Positions 23,421 to 35,233 of a DNA stretch of 64,000 bases are shown in pieces. Made by a program: the position numbers and the translations under genes. The stretch is from NCBI GenBank assembly GCA_963678705.1, contig OY783217.1, forward strand, positions 5,022,001 to 5,086,000. The letters run 5' to 3'. Positions within the stretch are counted from its first letter, which is position 1; the number at the start of each line of letters is the position of its first letter. This DNA is from Panorpa germanica. Taxonomy: Eukaryota > Arthropoda > Insecta > Mecoptera > Panorpidae. The notes under the pieces were generated by a model, which was not told the DNA's origin, made no database searches, and saw nothing but the letters and a program-made list of their open reading frames with translations.

Positions 23421-25250
23421 ATTGGTTTCTATATTTTTATATAATTTACAAGCAACGTGTTTTAAACACAACTCCGTCAAAATGACTGTGGATAAAATTT
23501 TCGTATAAAATATAAACACATGGTGAAAACTAAATATTGCCTGTTCATACAGGAATTCTTTTTCTTTCTTAAATCGAAATTTATTTCACAATATGATAAA
23601 TAAACGTTTGTTCTTTTCGATTTTGATATAATATTAAATAAAAAAATTCTTCGAAATGTTTAAAATACGTTTTCCCAGCTATACAAAAGAATAATCGCTG
23701 GAGGATCAAAGGAAAAACAAGGATCTATATATTTTTGAAATGTTTTTTTTAACATGTATATATGGATACCGGAACAAAATATTGTCGATATGAATGATAT
23801 ATATCCTTCTAGAGAAGCATAGGTACATCACATTCGAGTATATCCTGGCACCGTTTGTGGTAAAACTATTTAATAAAATATTTAAAGGCTGAAGGACAAC
23901 AAACAAATGAATGTTTCTGGGATTATCATAAACAATCCTATTAAATGTCCACCTCTGGGAAAGGAGCTTTCCGGTTGGCCTTTATCTTCCAGCGTCAGGC
24001 TGTTACATTAACATGGGAATCGCAGTTTACTGTAAGACAAACGTGATTTGCAGCTTCACTTAATGAATATTTAAAGGCTATACGTACATTATTAGCCAAG
24101 CTATGAACTTCCGGTTAGTTAATGCTCTTACTTCCTGGAATTTAGCAGTTTATTGCAACAGCTCGTAACGCTTATTATTTATTGACAGTAGTTTAGTGTG
24201 GTGGTGAGTTTTTGTGACAGTTAGACAAGTGACAAGTTCAATTGCTGGTGTAATTTAAGATAAATTATGCATCAGAGGTTAAAGGTCAGAATCTTAAATT
24301 AAAAACCCGCTAAACACAATAACCCTTATTTAAGGTTTATTCAACATAAAAAAGATTACGAATTTATGTTGAACTTAGATACATAATAAAAGTGAAGGTG
24401 GGAGGAGTGTGTGCTAAGGTCCAAACGATAAAAAAAAAGCATATTTGCGAAAATGCTTTTTGACGACACAATTAATATATAGTTTTTATATAACTACTAC
24501 ATAATAAAATGACATTTTAAGAATACTTTGTGAAATTTTCATAAACAAATTGGCATTGGCAGATTAAAAAGAAGTGTAGCAACACTTATATCAATAAGAA
24601 ACACCATTAATCAACTAGACTCGTATCTGTTCTACATAAACTATTAGCTATAAATACTTCTTTTGTAACTTGAAAATATTTAACAAATATTTTGTTAGTT
24701 GATTAACAATGTTCTCAGATTTTAGAAAGCTCAAAATTACTCTTTAGTTCAAAGCAGCTGAGATGTTTGCATATTTCAAATAACTTTTGAAAATATAGCT
24801 TACTATACACCTTATACCTATACGCTAAAACGGAAATGTTAAAATACTTCTTCAAACTATGTCATACAATTCTTTTTATAAAATACACTTACACCATCCA
24901 AGAGCCACCTTTAAAAAAAATGAGACTTTCAAAGCTTTCAGACCGAAACTCTCAATCACAGAACTTTGAGCTTTCGGCTCTTTGCTTACTTCACTTTGGT
25001 GCCTTTTTGGAGGATCTAAGGTATCTTCCTAACATTCATAAAGTGCCTCTTCAAAATATTCACGCTATTTTCAAACTTTCTACGAGGTACATACATTTGG
25101 CAGCCATGATAGATTAAGCGTCACGTGATGGATGAGGAAAGGATATCATTTTAGTTTTTAGTTTATTATTTATTATTTTTGCATATTCTTAGAGCTTTTG
25201 CTATGCTTCTATAGGTTTCTGTAAAGAAAATGCCACGTCATAGTGGAATG
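23421..25250. other. no recognisable feature
   Basis: A 93-codon plus frame (24836-25117) lacks any motif. Its DNA carries repeated CTTTC/AAAGC words (24930-24990), which may be remains of an unrecognised repeat. Confidence 0.5.
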
Positions 25251-25253
25251 CAT

Positions 25254-25284
25254 TGCATACGGCACACGGCATACGGCAAACGTC
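25254..25284. repeat. imperfect CATACGG/CACACGG tandem
   Basis: Four near-copies of a 7-bp unit: CATACGG, CACACGG, CATACGG, CAAACGT. Confidence 0.75.
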
Positions 25285-25734
25285 ATTCATGGCTGTAATA
25301 CGATCTGTGGGTCATGAGTCATACAAATGAGATATGACTGAGTTTAATATGTATTTATGACGCTATAATATTAATCAGGATGACGGGAACACTGAGATGT
25401 ACTGTGACGAATGCTGGGCGTGTGAATGGATGTCACCAAGTCTTTGTGTCAGTAGTCGTATTAGAGCAAGTGACTAATGTGCAATAGCTTGTGAAAAAGT
25501 GAGCAAACAAGACGATAAGTAGAGGAATATCTGTTGAATGTTCACTTCTGCGTAAGAGTGTGTTTATTATCAGTTACACAAACAGGCTATTAAGTTTGTA
25601 TTAATATAAATTATAAAAATTTAGGTGTGTTTATTTTTATTTTTAATTTAGAATTTGTGGCGATTTCAACATCAAGGTCATGCTCGTCTGAAGTTATTTT
25701 ATTTTGTTTAAATTTTAGTATCAGTTAGGAATAT
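25285..25734. other. no recognisable feature
   Basis: Spacer between the short tandem and the LINE-I remnant. No coding or repeat signal was recognised. Confidence 0.5.
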
Positions 25735-26379
25735 GTCATAACTCTCCCAGATGCCTGCAAAATTTGGGGTTGAAAACCTAAGTTACGACGTCGCACAACA
25801 AGCAGCTAAAACAGTAGTTAGTGGAGAAATTTAATATGATGTGGACTTATTAACAAAGAGCAAAAATAAAGTGAAAGAGAAGTGGGTTGGGTATGTGGAA
25901 CAATTCAGAAAAAAGTAAAAAAAATTTCAGTTTACAGTCTTCGTTGTGCGGATGTCGTTGGTGGTGGAATGCCCAAGATCTTAGAAGAGTGTTATTACTT
26001 ATCTCGAGACTGAGGGTAGACCATACAGGGCATTGGCACATCTTAAAAGAAATCACTTGGTGCAAGAAAATACGTGCAATTGTGGAGATAGGGCAGCATT
26101 TGATCTTCTAATGTACAGAAACAGAGGCTGCAGAAATAATTTATACAGAGTTTTGGTAGAAAATGCAGTGGTGTTGCCAACGAGTATGCAGGAACTACAG
26201 GCATATCTGAGGTGGCCAGTGTGCTTAGTGATATACAGAATATGGAATATAGCGGATTTAAAAGAACAGGTGTAATAATAAATGAAACGTAAATATGTAA
26301 AATGTAAATTAAATGAATTAACAAGGTCGACAAAAGAACTGTGGTCCTAGGAATAGGTAAATTATTAATAAAAAAAAAA
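25735..26379 (+). pseudogene. LINE-I (RNase H-bearing non-LTR) 3' end, copy 1
   Basis: One frame from 25754 to the stop at 26273-26275 encodes the end of an ORF2 protein, interrupted by three stops. It opens with PAKFGVEN and YDVAQQAAK, which I read as the degraded end of an RNase H domain (P-x-H-x-G-[IV]-x-x-N...D-x-A-A-K). KVKEKWVGYVEQF follows, then HLKRNHLVQENTCNCGDRAA and YRNRGCRNNLYRVL, the C-x-C...C Cys/His tail. The reading ends with YLRWPVCLVIYRIWN. The 3' UTR (TAATAATAAATGAAACGTAA, later GTGGTCCTAGG) and the poly-A at 26370-26379 are shared with 6931-7115. An RNase H domain points to the I or Loa-like group rather than Jockey. Copy 5'-truncated and dead. Confidence 0.8.
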
Positions 26380-27197
26380 CCTAAATTAATTTATTGTTTT
26401 GATTCAGTGCAAAACAATTTTTGTTTGTTTTTGTTTCTTCTTTCATTTTGCCTGTTCTTGCAAATTTTTGGAAAAAAATGCACATTTATTCCTCTAGTTT
26501 TTTTATATTTTTATAGATTTAACTTGAACATTTTATTTTTACTTGCATATTTCCCTTTTTTTTTAGTTTCCTATTTCCGAAAAATAAGTTTATTGCATAT
26601 ACATCAGGGTTCTATTAATGACAATATGTCTACCTTAATTTATGTATATAAAAATAAGTGTTAATGTTAGAACAGTGGGAGAGTAATTTAAATAGATTCC
26701 CTTACCTTATCACGATAACATTAATAGAATTAATTGTTTAGTACTATTAACTAAATATCTGATTCAACGTCTAACTGTGCGTGTAATATATCCGATAGTG
26801 TTGACCAATGGTATTTCATGATTTTGTCACGTGATATAGTATTATACACGAATACTATTTGTTACTACATCTGCAGACATTATTCAAATCGTCGTTAAAA
26901 TTAATTACGACTATTTTATTGCATGAATTTTTTCTTTTGAATGTAATATCCGGTTGTATGTTAATAAGTTATGGAAGGACTAATTTTATGACCGTCAAAA
27001 TAATATATGTGTACAGCTTACAAACGGGGAAGGCCAGTAATTAATTTTGACGTTAATGTCTTATATAAATAGATATACGCGGGGGGGCTTCAAATATAAA
27101 CCGGTATAGTTTAATACAGAATATTGATTTATAAAAATATAGATAGAGACATGAGCTTTTTGATGCGGAAAAAGATGGACGAAATAAAATTAAAATA
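26380..27197. other. no recognisable feature
   Basis: A 107-codon frame (26341-26664) is built of T-rich codons (phenylalanine, leucine) and starts inside the LINE tail. It is not a gene. Confidence 0.55.
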
Positions 27198-27199
27198 TA

Positions 27200-27409
27200 G
27201 TTCAATTTAAGAGAGTATGCCAGCGATTCATACATAAAAGTGGTTTTAAGAGCCGTATAAATCTATGATATGATAATGAATTTTATCTTATTCGTTCCTA
27301 TATACATTATAGAAAAATAAACAAGTCAGTGCTTCTTCGTTGCATCGGCATTTTATACGAAACAACTTATTTTAAGTATGAGTTGCCGCCGAACTCTCGT
27401 AATTTGAAC
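27200..27409 (-). mobile_element. MITE-A copy 3 (210 bp, TA-flanked)
   Basis: Inverted relative to the copies at 1288 and 17852, and again exactly 210 bp. Its right end reads GTTCGGCGGC...GTTCAAATT on the minus strand. The left arm is more eroded (GAGTATGCCAGCGATTCAT). TA flanks at 27198-27199 and 27410-27411. It is more divergent than the other two, so probably older. Confidence 0.9.
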
Positions 27410-27411
27410 TA

Positions 27412-27806
27412 TAACTGATGTTCTCGAAAATATAACTAATACCGGAAAAATATTTTTTTTTTATAAAATATCTACTGAATGATATTCACTGCGAACCTAT
27501 TATCTGCTTTTTAATAGAATATCTGAATTTATGAATCTATGTAGGTGTATACCCCTTTAAAAAACATATTCTCGACACGAACAAAATTCTGTAACATCGT
27601 ATTATGCTTTTCAGATTCAATGGAAATTCGATACAATGCATGCAATCTATGACGTATCAAAATTCTAGATATTTAAAAAATAAAATCGGAAGTTTTGCTT
27701 TATATGATCCTACGATATATTATTTGCTTATGGAATGATATTATGTATACAAAAAAGATGGAATAATGCTCTAATGAGAGGAACTTTGAAGTAGATTATT
27801 ATTTGT
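27412..27806. other. no recognisable feature
   Basis: AT-rich spacer between MITE-A and the mariner-type relic. Confidence 0.5.
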
Positions 27807-27809
27807 ATA

Positions 27810-28110
27810 GGGTTTTCCAATAGGGGCGGTTCGATGTTGTTTTGACGTTATCTGTCAAATCTGTTGCTTATTATTAAGTTACTAATCATGATGGAGCAGC
27901 ACGTCTAAATGATACAACTTTATTATCAATATGAGTATTCGTTAGGACCCTAATTTTGGTCGAAAAATCATCTTTAGGGACGAGGTGCATATTTGAATGA
28001 ATGACTATGTTAATAAGCAAAATTTCCGTATATTTTAACTCAAATAACAAATAAATCTTGAGATAAGCTTGTGACCAGCTAACAACGTTGAATTTCAAGA
28101 CATTTTCTAT
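27810..28110 (+). pseudogene. mariner/Tc-type element relic with transposase fragment
   Basis: The element appears to begin at 27810 (GGGTTTTCCAATAGGGGCGG) directly after TA. The same end recurs at 34073. About 135 bp in, one frame (from 27946) reads DPNFGRKIIFRDEVHI, a stop, NDYVNKQNFRIF, then further stops and LEISL and PANNVEF. DPxFxRKIIFSDEAHFxLNGYVNKQNCRIW is a conserved catalytic block of a mariner-like DDE transposase group. The aspartate and glutamate of the IIF-x-DE motif are still present. Four in-frame stops and a lost serine show it is long dead. The 3' terminal repeat was not found. Confidence 0.75.
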
Positions 28111-29887
28111 ATAAGAAACACAAAATAAACATTTAGCTAATTTAGCAAGAGTGAATCTTGCCTTGCATTGCAGGTACTATAATTTTTTAATACATTATTA
28201 TAGGAAATATTTAGTATTTATTTACTTTTTCAATTCGTAGACTATAGAATTAATCTGAACCATGAAGTACGAAACAAATCATTTTTTTGTAAAATAATTA
28301 AGAAATTTACATAACAATATTAACCAAATAACATTATTATTATCACTTACATTGTAAATTTACGCAATAACATTTTGACAGTTTAATTTGAAAATTGTAC
28401 AACGAATATTTATTATTATGATCTTTGTAACATTGCTTTGATATAATTTCCAGACAGTTTGTAAATATGTCTGTCTCCCTTTGTCCCACCTTTCAAATGG
28501 CAAATTACTTTCTATAAAACTGCACGTAGTTATCTTCTCCCCTTTCATTTGATGCTCACTCTATGCTCTGTTAGTTATCAATCTCTTCGTAACTAGAATA
28601 TAGTATTTGTTAGTCACACTCATTATATTCAAGCATCATTTATAATTAAAGGCTGATGTATAAGGGCAAAACATGGAAGTTACGTTACTTTCATGTAATA
28701 TTTTACTTAAACAAATACTAATAATACTTAATTCAAATTGAACCCAAAATCGCCTGAAACCGATACTTTACAGTTCATGAGAATGTCGTCGATGTTAGAT
28801 ATTTTGGTCCACGAAAAAGCAATCTGTGATTTTATTAGGTAGTCCGAAAAAAGATAAAGTTATATATTATAAAAAAAATTTATTAGAGAACCAGGTAAAA
28901 TATTTTACGTAAAAGGTAATTATTACTAGACAAGTAACCCTGAATAAAAATGAATTCTTCAAGCTTCAGAGATAATTATTGTGATACAGCTGGTCCCTTG
29001 CTTTTGGTGTAATATGAGAGCTTTTATATAAAAAAAACTTTTCTTATATTTCTAAAAAACAAAAAAATGAAATATATGAATATATCTTGCGGTGTTTCAT
29101 ATTCAATCGATATTAAATATTCCTGCAGTAATTTAAGTGCAAGAATTAATTATTCCAGTAACGTTATAACGGATATTCGTATGTGTTTGAATGCGGTATC
29201 GAAATACGTTGGCTCTGCTCTACTTTCTAGTTTTCGAACAATGTATAGATTATATTCGTATAATAGTGGGCGTACTATTTGGGGTGGTTGACAGAAGAAG
29301 GGGTGGGTTATCACGGCACCATTTCTCTCTAATAATTCATTGAACACCATCATTTAGCCGTATCGACGGTGCGGTACATTCTCTAATATAAATGATGGCT
29401 TATACAATCTGATAAAACAATATTTCGTTGATGATCAATTTATATATTTTTCGCTAGTTTTTTTTTCTTTGGAAAAGCAAACCAAGCATGTTTATTGGTT
29501 GGTTAGTTAAAATATTAAAAACTTCTTCAAAGATGATCAACTTTACCACAGAAAAAACTGTGGTACTTTACTTTTTAAACTTTTGTTTTAAAATATTATT
29601 TATCGACTTATTTATTTACGTGTGACAACTTTGTAATTACTTTGTCAAAATACAAAAGTTATATTGTCGAAATAACTCGATGTATTTTGTCAATGGCTCT
29701 AATACATTGAGAATTATAAGTTTAGCTATATATTTATGTAATAATATGGATTAACAAATTACAATATCGGTTTGTTTAATACGAGTACATTTATCATTAC
29801 CCCAAATTACATGACGTGGCGGCCTGTAACCATCGAGGATTTCGGCTCATTAACGTTTACCCTTTTATTTTTACACAAATAAAACTA
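28111..29887. other. no recognisable element; small hairpin at 29544-29566
   Basis: TACCACAG-aaaaaa-CTGTGGTA forms a short inverted repeat. Frames of 60-74 codons (28360-28548 minus, 29067-29291 plus, 29150-29353 minus) overlap one another or lack motifs. Confidence 0.5.
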
Positions 29888-29889
29888 AT

Positions 29890-30650
29890 CCTCAATTCCA
29901 CTCACTGTTTTGATATTTAATTTACATTTTTATTTAATATTTTAACCAAGATTTTAGGTTTTCAGAATAGACATTCCTTGTCACATTCGATTTTTAATTT
30001 GAGCTTAGTTAATTTAGGTGGTGCCACTGCTGTAATATAGCTTTTGACATTTGAACAAAAATGATTGCGGTATATTTAAAATTGAAATTTTTAATAACAA
30101 TTAGTAATTGTTTTTATTTCCATATTTTTGACAAACTGACATTAAACTTCTTTCAGAAATAAATCCTACTGTATTTAAATAGATTGTCACATTTTGGAGT
30201 TCATAGCATAAAGCCCCATTCCCACTTACTAAGTTTTAGTGTTAATTTACGGTTTTAATCTGAAAAGTAAATTTCAGCTTATAAAATATAAAGAAATAAA
30301 ATTTATTATATTAAATACAATAATTTATAATAAATAAAGATAGTAATTATTACAGAATAATGTATATTACTGACGCCTGACGCATGATTACACAAGTTTA
30401 ATATTACATTTAAGGTTAAAACTTTAAATTAAAACTAAAAACAGTGAGTGGAAATGGGGCTTAAACCAGTTCTCTTTTAATTTAGTATTTTTAATTTAAA
30501 AATATTGGACCTTGTAAAGTTTAAAAAAAACAAAGATAACGTAAATAATATTCTTATTTAAAATTGCCACAGAGAATGTCTACGCATATTCCCATATGCT
30601 ATACAATTTAAATTAAATACAAAATTAAAGCAGTGAATGGGAATGATACT
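29890..30650. mobile_element. older MITE-D relative enclosing a younger copy
   Basis: The left end (CAATTCCACTCACTGTTTT near 29892) and the inverted right end (ATTCCCATTCACTGCTTTAA, right edge about 30650, next to TTA) are degraded forms of the MITE-D terminus. The pair encloses the well-preserved MITE-D at 30212. Arms are too eroded to prove they belong to one insertion, so treat this as probable. Confidence 0.5.
30212..30461 (+). mobile_element. MITE-D (PIF/Harbinger-like, TAA duplication)
   Basis: Terminal inverted repeats AGCCCCATTCCCACTTACT and, inverted, AGCCCCATTTCCACTCACT bound a 250-bp non-coding element. TAA flanks both ends (30209-30211 and 30462-30464). A 3-bp TAA/TTA duplication is the signature of PIF/Harbinger elements. 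A lone end of the same family lies at 47713-47733. Confidence 0.88.
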
Positions 30651-30654
30651 TTAT

Positions 30655-31230
30655 CATTCATATAATAGATCGAAAATTGCATATGTTAAATGAAAAATAA
30701 CAATAATGCAGACTCTAAGTCGAGTTAGTTACATCACTGACTCCACTTACTATATGAACATATTTTCATATAAAAGAATCTGCATCAAAATTACCAAAGA
30801 AAATTTCGTAGTTTAAAAATAAACATCAGCACTATTACATGTTAAACAATAATTAAATACTATAATAAAATACCAATTAACCTTTAACTCACAAAACATA
30901 TTTAACATAGTTTTAAAATTTGAAAGTGACGTCACAAAACTAAAACAAAGTTCACAGTTACAAGCGCCGTGTCTATAGGCAACGAGTTATATAGAGTGCT
31001 TATATTAGAGATATAGAGGTACGTGAAGCACGAACGTAGTCAAGTGTATAAGTGTGAGTAGGATAGGTGGATATATGTAATGGGAGGAGGGATGGGGTAA
31101 CAGGCAAGAGCAAGAGGCAGCATTAGATATTACTGATGACACCCAATAAATATCAAAGTCCAATAGGATATACATGACAGTATACATGCACTAAAACATA
31201 TTTCATAAACCTACTCGTACCGTATACCAC
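30655..31230. other. no gene; purine-rich patch at 31055-31125
   Basis: The patch GGGAGGAGGGATGGGG and similar words stands out from the AT-rich flanks but encodes nothing recognisable. Confidence 0.5.
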
Positions 31231-31235
31231 CCTAT

Positions 31236-31268
31236 CCAAACCAAACCAAACCAACACCAACACCAACA
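31236..31268. repeat. (CCAAA)n-(CCAACA)n tandem repeat
   Basis: Three CCAAA units are followed by three CCAACA units. Confidence 0.95.
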
Positions 31269-31593
31269 GAACACTACCGAGTAGGTACTACGTCGTCTAC
31301 TTCTATACCTAATGTTTACCACCTACTTTACCCCAAAATACATTTATAAATTGCTGGCATTTGTATGGATGTTGCGCGCCGTATAAAGAGGTAAGTATTA
31401 GTTTACTTGCAAGGGTAGGTTTTGCACATTTAGGGATGTGGATGTATGAAATATTATAGAATTTGTATGAGTATTTTATAGAATACAGGTTGACAGCGTA
31501 TGGCACTCCAAGATAATTTGTTTGACATGTGGAGATTTAACATATACCTACTCGTCTATATGTACATATTTTTATTTTTATACATATTATGGG

Positions 31594-31640
31594 CAGGGGC
31601 GCTGGCAGGATTTCTTTCGCGGAGGTGTATCAGCATCAGG
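31594..31640 (+). mobile_element. possible hAT-type left end
   Basis: CAGGGGCGCTGGCAGGATTT resembles the CAGGGGC starts of hAT elements, including the one at 42465. No matching right end or 8-bp duplication was found. Confidence 0.35.
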
Positions 31641-31857
31641 GAGGTGCATGCTCAGTGTCTATAGGAAAAGAGGACACTGAATTCATAAAAAACGTGTTGA
31701 AATAATTTGAATAAGTTTTATTTTTTAAACTTTTTCTGTATATTTCCCTTAATGGCAGGATGATGTAAGAGCACCCTCTTCCCAGCGCTCATGTCTAGAC
31801 AGGAGAGGATAAACTTCAGATTTTGTTCGTTTTCATCTAGTGTCAAATTCAAATTTC

Positions 31858-32078
31858 TTTGACAGCATATTGAAGATACGTAAGATTTTATTGTAGTGAA
31901 AGAGTTCAGTTTATCATGCTCGTTCATATGAAATGTCTATTTCATCGGCTACAAATGGCGAAATCACTCCACTTGTCGGAATACAAATGAAGATAAAGTT
32001 GATGCTAACTATAATTGAAGTGCAATAGTGATAGAACCGTCACAAAAGGACCGACACTTCACCAAATTGTTTACTGGG
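31858..32078 (-). mobile_element. MITE-C copy 3
   Basis: Read on the minus strand it starts CCCAGTAAACAATTTGGTGA and follows the copy at 9610 closely through CTATCACTATTGCACTTCAA and ATCAACTTTATCTTCATTTG. It then reaches the internal ATCTTCAATATG block near 31873. The opposite terminal repeat is lost. A 69-codon minus frame (31718-31927) overlaps it and is spurious. Confidence 0.8.
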
Positions 32079-32700
32079 CACGTATGGACGTTCATATGTT
32101 TGTAGATCAGGGTAGATTATCCTAACTATAAAATTATCAATGTTAAGTATTCTAAATTAACTGAACGCTTCAATTAATCTTTTTATAAGAGTAAAGAATC
32201 GTATCTTTAGAATATCACACACATATATATAAGTATAAAATAAGTCTTAGAATAAACACTTTTATGTTGTTGAATATATATTTGGAATATGGCACCGCTA
32301 TAAATTAATTATAAGTATATAAAACTCACCAAAACTAGTAGAACAAAACAAAACATTCTTGGCATGCAGATCATTAGCAAGTTAGACATACCTGTAAATA
32401 AATGAAATATTTATTAGAAATAGAAAATATTAAAGATATAATACGAGTATGTGGACTATTAATAAGATGTTAACATTTCTATGTTATTAGGATATTTATT
32501 AAAACTTATTTTATGTTTAGTATCTAATTTATTTTATAGCACATATAATAGATAAACAATATTCGTCGGTACTTGTTAACTCTCAATCTTAGCTGACTGG
32601 CAACACTTTTTCTATACGTTTGCACACAAATTAAAAGTAAGGTGTCATAGTCTATTATCAAGAGATACAACTGAAATAAAATTAATTAAGAAACTAATGT
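32079..32700. other. no recognisable feature
   Basis: AT-rich, without frames or repeats that I could support. Confidence 0.5.
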
Positions 32701-32709
32701 TTGACATAT

Positions 32710-32930
32710 AAATATGTAGATAAGGAAGGCTAGAGGTCAGTGACGGGGGTACAGGCAAGAAGGAAGGAGAAGGAGGTAAAGGTGAGATAGAAAGAAGGGT
32801 AGTGAACAAGAAGATATAAGGACAAGAGTATAAGAATCAGAAAGTGCTTTAAGTTTAATTTTGTAATAAGATGTAATTATGTGATTTAATATTGAAAGAA
32901 TGTAAAGCCTAACGGCACACACATTATCTA
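32710..32930 (+). repeat. possible LINE-Z tail
   Basis: A purine-rich block (GGAAGGAGAAGGAGGTAAAG) precedes TTTAAGTTTAATTTTGTAAT, AAGATGTAATTATGTGATTT and TAATAAATACTA. The arrangement, and the spaced ATGTAA words, resemble the tail of the LINE-Z copy at 49.69 kb on the minus strand. No peptide motif survives. Confidence 0.35.
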
Positions 32931-33945
32931 ATAAATACTACATATAGATATATGTATGTGAGCAATTATTTTAATTCTCGATTAGATGGTGAACATTATC
33001 ACTCGGAAGTCAATTTTTAATTATTTCATTTTTCTTAATTTCATTTTTGGAAAGTAATCAATATTGTAGTAACTAGAATAGAAGAGAATCTTCTCTTAAT
33101 TTAATCCTGTTGTCACGCATCAATGCTCTCGCCCACTCTGACCTCAACATTTTTAAAAAACAAGTTGAACTTATCATAACTTATCACTAATTAATTGTTA
33201 TTTAACTATATTCTGTTGAAGCAGTAACTAAACCAAGTTAGTGCATATAAATAAAAATTGAGTTGAGTTGAGAACCCATTATTTTTATGCCACGTACTCG
33301 TACAATGAAGGTTTCATTTCCCTGGAGATTGAACCTTAAATTTTTATATATTTTTAACGCTGTGGCAAAATCAAATCTTAAGCGTATAAAATGTAAAACC
33401 CGCGAGCTACTTAATATAATATTAAACAAGTATATATTCTGCTGTGTTTATAAAATTGAGAAGAGTAGTAAACTAGTTTTATGGTATGTTAGCTAAGTAA
33501 ATATTTTACTTCAAACAACAAAGATTTTATAACTATTTACTATCTTATTATTTAAGACTTAATAGAAATTTATTTACGAGATTTTGTCTTTAGATAAACT
33601 GGAACTGGCATTGTGTAAGTGGAACACAAAGATATCTCTTTAAGCTTTTATTAAATACAATTAGATGTGCTTTCCAGAATAATACATATTTAAATGAAAA
33701 CCGTGTCAGTCTGGTTGTTTCAGAAATAAACTTAATAATTTATTTATGTTTTTTTCATTTCCAGATTTATTTCTGAAAAGCAAATACGAAACTTAATTAT
33801 ACTCGTATTATACAATACAAAATGCTTTAGCTTACATTAGTCTGGAGTCTGAGTGAATCTTATCAGACTACCACCAACATAAAGGAGTACATATATAAAG
33901 TAACGTAAACTTTTGTATTACTTAATATAATATTTTTTACCTAAC
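32931..33945. other. no recognisable feature
   Basis: Overlapping 63- and 69-codon frames on opposite strands at 33238-33496 have no family features. Confidence 0.5.
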
Positions 33946-33947
33946 AT

Positions 33948-34052
33948 TACGTTTTGTATATTGAATAAATGCAAAATACTTTTAAAATACTTTACTAATA
34001 TATAAATTTAATAAGTAGCATTATATAATCTTACAGAAAAATCTTTATTAAC
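33948..34052 (+). repeat. dispersed repeat shared with 37545-37648 (copy 1)
   Basis: AATAAATGCAAAA, TTTAATAAGTAGCATTATAT and AATCTTACAGAAAAATCTTT line up in order with the sequence just left of SINE-S. The repeat is an uncharacterised, AT-rich, roughly 100-bp unit. Confidence 0.65.
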
Positions 34053-34072
34053 GTTAGAAAATGTAAATAAAA

Positions 34073-34130
34073 GGTTTTCCAATAGGGGCGGCACGATGTT
34101 GACAGACTGTCATGGCCATGTTGTTTGACC
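34073..34130 (+). mobile_element. mariner-type end shared with 27810
   Basis: GGTTTTCCAATAGGGGCGGC, then ACGATGTTGACAG, matches the presumed 5' end of the relic at 27810. Nothing transposase-like follows, so this is an isolated end or an internally deleted copy. Confidence 0.65.
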
Positions 34131-35228
34131 TTATATATTAATAACATTTAGCATTTATTTAATGACAATGTGGCGCAATTATGGTAAAGTTTGATAAATA
34201 AAAGAAGATAACCGACTGTTTCAGTGGGGTGAATTCGAGTTGTTTCGCATTAGTATTTACTTTATCATAAAATGAATTTTCCTACATTAAAATTCAATTG
34301 ACTTTACAAATCCGTGTTTTTTATGATTTATACGTATGGTAATCAAAGTGCAGCTTTCCTTTTATATAGGTATTGTATATTTTCCAACCATGCTCGGATT
34401 CGTGCAACGTCCTTATAAAAGATCTTTATCTGAGTTTACGTTTTGAATTTAGAGGTATATCAAAATAATTTTATGAAAAATTGTAATTTTCCTAATTGAA
34501 GTGAGTATCATGAAATTAATATTTGTAAACCATCTAAAACACTCTTGCTTATACTACTCTTGTGGGCGTAGTAGTGTTTGTTCAGCTTATACAGAATCAG
34601 AATGTTGATACAGTTCAGCTTATGAGAAATCAAAACAGATTCCATTTGATACAAGCATTTTTGCCTTACGGTTGTAAGAGACATTAAATAAATTATTTAT
34701 GTCTGTACCAGCATATGACTGTCTCTAAAGATTTAATGTCTTTAAGAATTCTTTGAAGCAAAAAGAACTTTATGATAAAAAGGTTTTAAAAATGTGCAGT
34801 GAGTCATAATGCAGAATTATACCCCGTATTAATAAATAAAATATTTTCATTTTAATATAAAATATACATCAAATAATATTGTAATAAATAAAATAAAAAC
34901 ATTCGCAAGGACATTCAAGGACGTTTAACGCTTATTAATTATAATTTATTCAGGCATAAATATCTCTCAAAGTAAAAATATTCCCTAAAAATCTTTTTAT
35001 AAAAACACTGAATCATTCTTTTTGTCGTGATTTATGTAAGCAGCTCGTAAGGGTATGTCAAAAGATTTGCTCTAGAAGGCATGATGGTAAAAATTCGTGA
35101 GAAAAACAACCCCTTTGTTAACAAAAAAAAAAAGTTCAGAACTGTTTAATTTATTAAATTCTTAATGTTGATATTCATAATTGCATCTTCAACAAAAAAG
35201 GTTATCCCTTATACGTCCACTTGAGTAC
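34131..35228. other. no recognisable feature
   Basis: AT-rich. No frame above 60 codons and no repeat was recognised. Confidence 0.5.
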
Positions 35229-35233
35229 TTTAA

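Noticed and set aside
24836..25117. 93-codon frame as a small secreted protein
   Set aside because: The start is a hydrophobic AT-rich stretch without a clear cleavage site, and the rest has no family resemblance.
26341..26664. 107-codon frame rich in phenylalanine and leucine
   Set aside because: It begins inside the LINE-I tail and poly-A and continues through T-rich DNA. It looked like a membrane protein only because of base composition.
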